Shown in pieces: positions 61,674-64,000 of a stretch of 64,000 bases of DNA. Position 1 is the first letter of the stretch. Every line of letters begins with the position of its first letter. The notes under the pieces were generated by a model. The model worked only from the letters and a program-made list of their open reading frames with translations, did no database searches and was not told the DNA's origin. Source of the DNA: JAZRUF01 sp045636205 (lineage in GTDB: Bacteria > Bacillota > Clostridia > Oscillospirales > JAAYXM01); the NCBI GenBank assembly GCA_045636205.1, contig JAZTXE010000084.1:1-64000 (forward strand), in the 5' to 3' direction. Position numbers and translations under genes: made by a program.

Positions 61674-64000
61674 TTGAATAACGGATATTCAACAAGAAGA
61701 AAAAAACGTAAATCACGTCGCTTTCAATCCATACGTTTACTTCTTATAACAATCGGATTGATAGCCCTTTGCACAATGTTTATATGCGGCAGTGTTTTTG
61801 CATTGTATATGACAACCAGCATTGATTCAAAGCTTGACATCGGTGCCGAAACGATGAATTTAAATTACACGTCTGTGGTTTATTATACGGATTCAGATGG
61901 TAACGAACACGAACTCGAACAGCTTTTCGCCACTCAGAATCGTACCTGGGCGGATTTAGATGAAATGCCCAAGCACCTTATGAACGCGGCTATATCCATC
62001 GAAGACGAACGTTTCGAATCTCACAGGGGTGTTGACTGGTACCGCACCGCAGGCGCTGCAGTAAACCTTTTCTTTAAGATGAGAAGTGATTTTGGCGGTT
62101 CCACGATAACTCAGCAGCTTGTAAAAAACCTGACCGGAGACAAACAAGCAACCGTGCAGCGCAAGCTTCAGGAAATAATGCGTGCACGATATATTGAAAG
62201 GCATCACACAAAAGACGATATTATCGAACTATACCTCAACACTATATACTTAGGTCAAGGCTGTTACGGTGTGCGCACGGCTGCCGAGGTATACTTTAAC
62301 AAGGATGTTTCGGAGCTTACATTGGCTGAATGCGCCTCTATTATTGGTATCACCAATCTACCGACATACTATGACCCGTTCATAAACCCGGATAACAATA
62401 AAAAGCGCCAAGTGAATATACTAAATAAAATGCTTGAGCTTAAAAAGATAACCAAGGAAGAATATGACGAAGCTTTAGCTCAAGAACTGGTATTTACCCG
62501 CGAAAAAAGAGTTGAGCAAATTACAAGCAAGCAGTCGTACTTTGTCGACCAGGTCATAGAAGATGTAATAGATGACCTTATGGAAGAAAAAGGCTATTCC
62601 TATCAAGTAGCTGAAAAGATGATTTACTCAGGCGGACTCAAGATCTATGCGACGATTGATCCTAAAATCCAGACAGCTATGGATAACGTATTGAAAAACT
62701 CAAGCAACTTCCCCACCTATAAAGGCTCTGTGCAGCCCGAATGCGCTATGGTTGTAATGGACCCCTATACAGGTAACGTTCTTGGTATCGTAGGCGGTCG
62801 AGGAGAGAAAACTCTAAACCGTGGATTAAACCGCGCTACAAACAGCTATCGCCAACCAGGTTCTTCAATTAAACCGCTTGCTGTCTATGCACCTGCGATT
62901 GAATACAGCCTTATAAATCCGCAAAGTCCGGTTGACGATGCGCCTATAAAAGTTTTAAACAACTCATCCTACCCCAAAAACGAATCACGAACCTATTCAG
63001 GGCGCACTACTATTTTAAAAGGTCTCGAAGATTCTCTCAACACCGTGGCAATGCGCACACTCGTAGACCTGACTCCCGAGCGTTCATTTAACTTCATGAC
63101 CGCAAATTTAGGTTTTACAAGCTTAAACCGCGAGAAGGACATCAATTTAGCTCCTCTGTCACTTGGTGCACTCACAAAAGGTGTATCCGTCCTTGAAATG
63201 GCAGCTGCTTATTCAACCTTCCCCAACAGAGGAAACTATACAACACCGCGAACATATACTAAAGTATTGGATAATCAAAACAAAGTTCTTTTGGAAAACA
63301 ATGCAAGCGTGATTGATGCAATGTCTGAAAAAACCGCTGCATATATGAATTATATGCTTCAAAAAGTTGTCACCCAAGGTACCGGTGTATATGCAAAATT
63401 AAACGGCGGTATGCCCGCAGCAGCCAAAACCGGTACTACAGATGATGACAAGGACCGCTGGTTTGTCGGCTACACACCATATTACTGCGGTGCGGTTTGG
63501 TTTGGCTACGATAAACCCAAGCAAATTTCTAAATCGCTTTCCCCTGCGCTTACTGTTTGGAAAAAAGTCATGAACGAAATCCACTCAGGACTTGAAAACA
63601 AGAATTTCTTCGAAGCAAAAGATTTTAAATATGTTAATGTCTGTTCATGCAGTGGCCTGCTTCCAACCGAAGCTTGTTCGATTGACCCGCGTGGCTCGCG
63701 CGTCATATCCGGATATTTCCACAAGGACGATGTCCCGAAAAAACGCTGCGATATCCATAAAGAGGTTCAGATCGACAGTACAACAAACCAGCTTGCAACC
63801 AGGTTCTGTCCGGAAGCCAGCTTAAAAACCGTAGGACTTTTGGACTTGAAACGGACATTCCCAATTTCAGGAATAACTTTAGGCGATGAACAGTATACCA
63901 TCCGAAGCTATAATGAGGACGGAACTCTCGCAGCTCCAGAAGAAGGGCACTACTACACCTCTGCCGGAACACCACCTTACAACAGCTTGTGTTCTGCACA
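61674..64000 (+). CDS. Class A penicillin-binding protein (PBP1A-like), 3' end beyond the window
   Basis: A bifunctional peptidoglycan synthase, open at the right edge; at least 775 residues are visible. A basic cytoplasmic head (residues about 8-22) precedes one membrane span (about 23-50). The glycosyltransferase (GT51) domain has AAISIEDERFESHRGVDW with the catalytic Glu, then GGSTITQQLVKN. The transpeptidase has GSSIKP (SxxK), a later SLN and AAAKTGTTDD (KTG). The start is TTG 61674, 8 bases after GGAGGTG. An extended -10 box TATACT at 61568-61573 may be its promoter. A long C-terminal extension continues past the KTG. Confidence 0.92.
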   Translation, partial: MNNGYSTRRKKRKSRRFQSIRLLLITIGLIALCTMFICGSVFALYMTTSIDSKLDIGAETMNLNYTSVVYYTDSDGNEHELEQLFATQNRTWADLDEMPKHLMNAAISIEDERFESHRGVDWYRTAGAAVNLFFKMRSDFGGSTITQQLVKNLTGDKQATVQRKLQEIMRARYIERHHTKDDIIELYLNTIYLGQGCYGVRTAAEVYFNKDVSELTLAECASIIGITNLPTYYDPFINPDNNKKRQVNILNKMLELKKITKEEYDEALAQELVFTREKRVEQITSKQSYFVDQVIEDVIDDLMEEKGYSYQVAEKMIYSGGLKIYATIDPKIQTAMDNVLKNSSNFPTYKGSVQPECAMVVMDPYTGNVLGIVGGRGEKTLNRGLNRATNSYRQPGSSIKPLAVYAPAIEYSLINPQSPVDDAPIKVLNNSSYPKNESRTYSGRTTILKGLEDSLNTVAMRTLVDLTPERSFNFMTANLGFTSLNREKDINLAPLSLGALTKGVSVLEMAAAYSTFPNRGNYTTPRTYTKVLDNQNKVLLENNASVIDAMSEKTAAYMNYMLQKVVTQGTGVYAKLNGGMPAAAKTGTTDDDKDRWFVGYTPYYCGAVWFGYDKPKQISKSLSPALTVWKKVMNEIHSGLENKNFFEAKDFKYVNVCSCSGLLPTEACSIDPRGSRVISGYFHKDDVPKKRCDIHKEVQIDSTTNQLATRFCPEASLKTVGLLDLKRTFPISGITLGDEQYTIRSYNEDGTLAAPEEGHYYTSAGTPPYNSLCSA

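Noticed and set aside
1..64000. CRISPR arrays, insertion sequences, prophage or toxin-antitoxin modules
   Set aside because: No regularly spaced repeats, transposase genes, structural phage genes or paired small toxin genes were seen on either strand.

Overview
The window looks like chromosomal DNA from an anaerobic, endospore-forming, Gram-positive bacterium of the class Clostridia, most likely an Oscillospiraceae/Ruminococcaceae-type gut organism. The evidence is the SCIFF peptide and its radical SAM maturase, a paired glgC/glgD glycogen operon, many sporulation and germination genes (GerW, SpoIID, SleB-type hydrolase, YmxH, SigK, a BofC-like protein), purine-rich Shine-Dalgarno sites with frequent TTG/GTG starts, and a lysine riboswitch. 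This placement is inference from gene content. I saw no phage, insertion sequence, CRISPR array or integrated element: the window is core chromosome.

Layout. 1-4.4 kb: galM, an AraC-type regulator, nth, a DUF378 membrane protein, a GlmU-like uridylyltransferase and a flavin-reductase-like protein. 4.5-8.7 kb: a site-2 protease, scpA-scpB, DUF2953, gerW and dacF, linking chromosome segregation to sporulation. 8.8-19.9 kb: a glycogen operon (glgB-glgC-glgD-glgA-glgP-GH13) ending in an orphan amino-acid-type binding lipoprotein. 20-21 kb: tRNA-Gln(CUG) and a PHP phosphatase. 21-25.7 kb, minus strand: asd-dapA-dapB-cca behind a lysine riboswitch. 25.7-32.8 kb: a SpoIID-like protein, queA-tgt, yajC, a TIGR04086-type membrane protein, the SCIFF peptide gene scfA, its maturase scfB and a YgjV-type protein. 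32.9-37.1 kb: an amidase-domain protein, a MacAB-like adaptor and permease with no ATPase gene beside them, then a cysteine-rich small protein, a SleB-type hydrolase and a GerQ-like protein. 37.1-45 kb: a cysteine-synthase-like enzyme, a GlpA-like/FAD oxidoreductase/DUF1667 triad, an SLC13-type permease, tmcAL and ackA. 45-57 kb: a Xer-type recombinase, then mostly minus-strand housekeeping genes tsf-rpsB, ymxH, ftsH-hpt-tilS and dnaB-rplI-gdpP. 56.8-64 kb: sigK, galE, a complete polar amino acid ABC importer, a BofC-like protein and the start of a class A penicillin-binding protein that runs off the window.

How the genes work together. The glycogen operon carries synthesis (GlgC/GlgD, GlgA, GlgB) and mobilisation (GlgP, GH13). 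Asd, DapA and DapB supply lysine, diaminopimelate and, in a spore former, the precursor of dipicolinate. A scattered sporulation set covers sigma-K, SpoIID-type peptidoglycan remodelling, spore cortex/coat hydrolysis and germination.

No clearly new multi-gene system is visible. The places most worth a second look are: the adaptor/permease pair without an ATPase; the 600-bp region between ymxH and ftsH with three successive hairpins and a possible small gene; the dacF start, whose ribosome-binding site lies in the arm of a terminator-like hairpin; a perfect inverted repeat at the predicted start point of the amino acid importer; and the peptide/maturase arrangement of the SCIFF locus.
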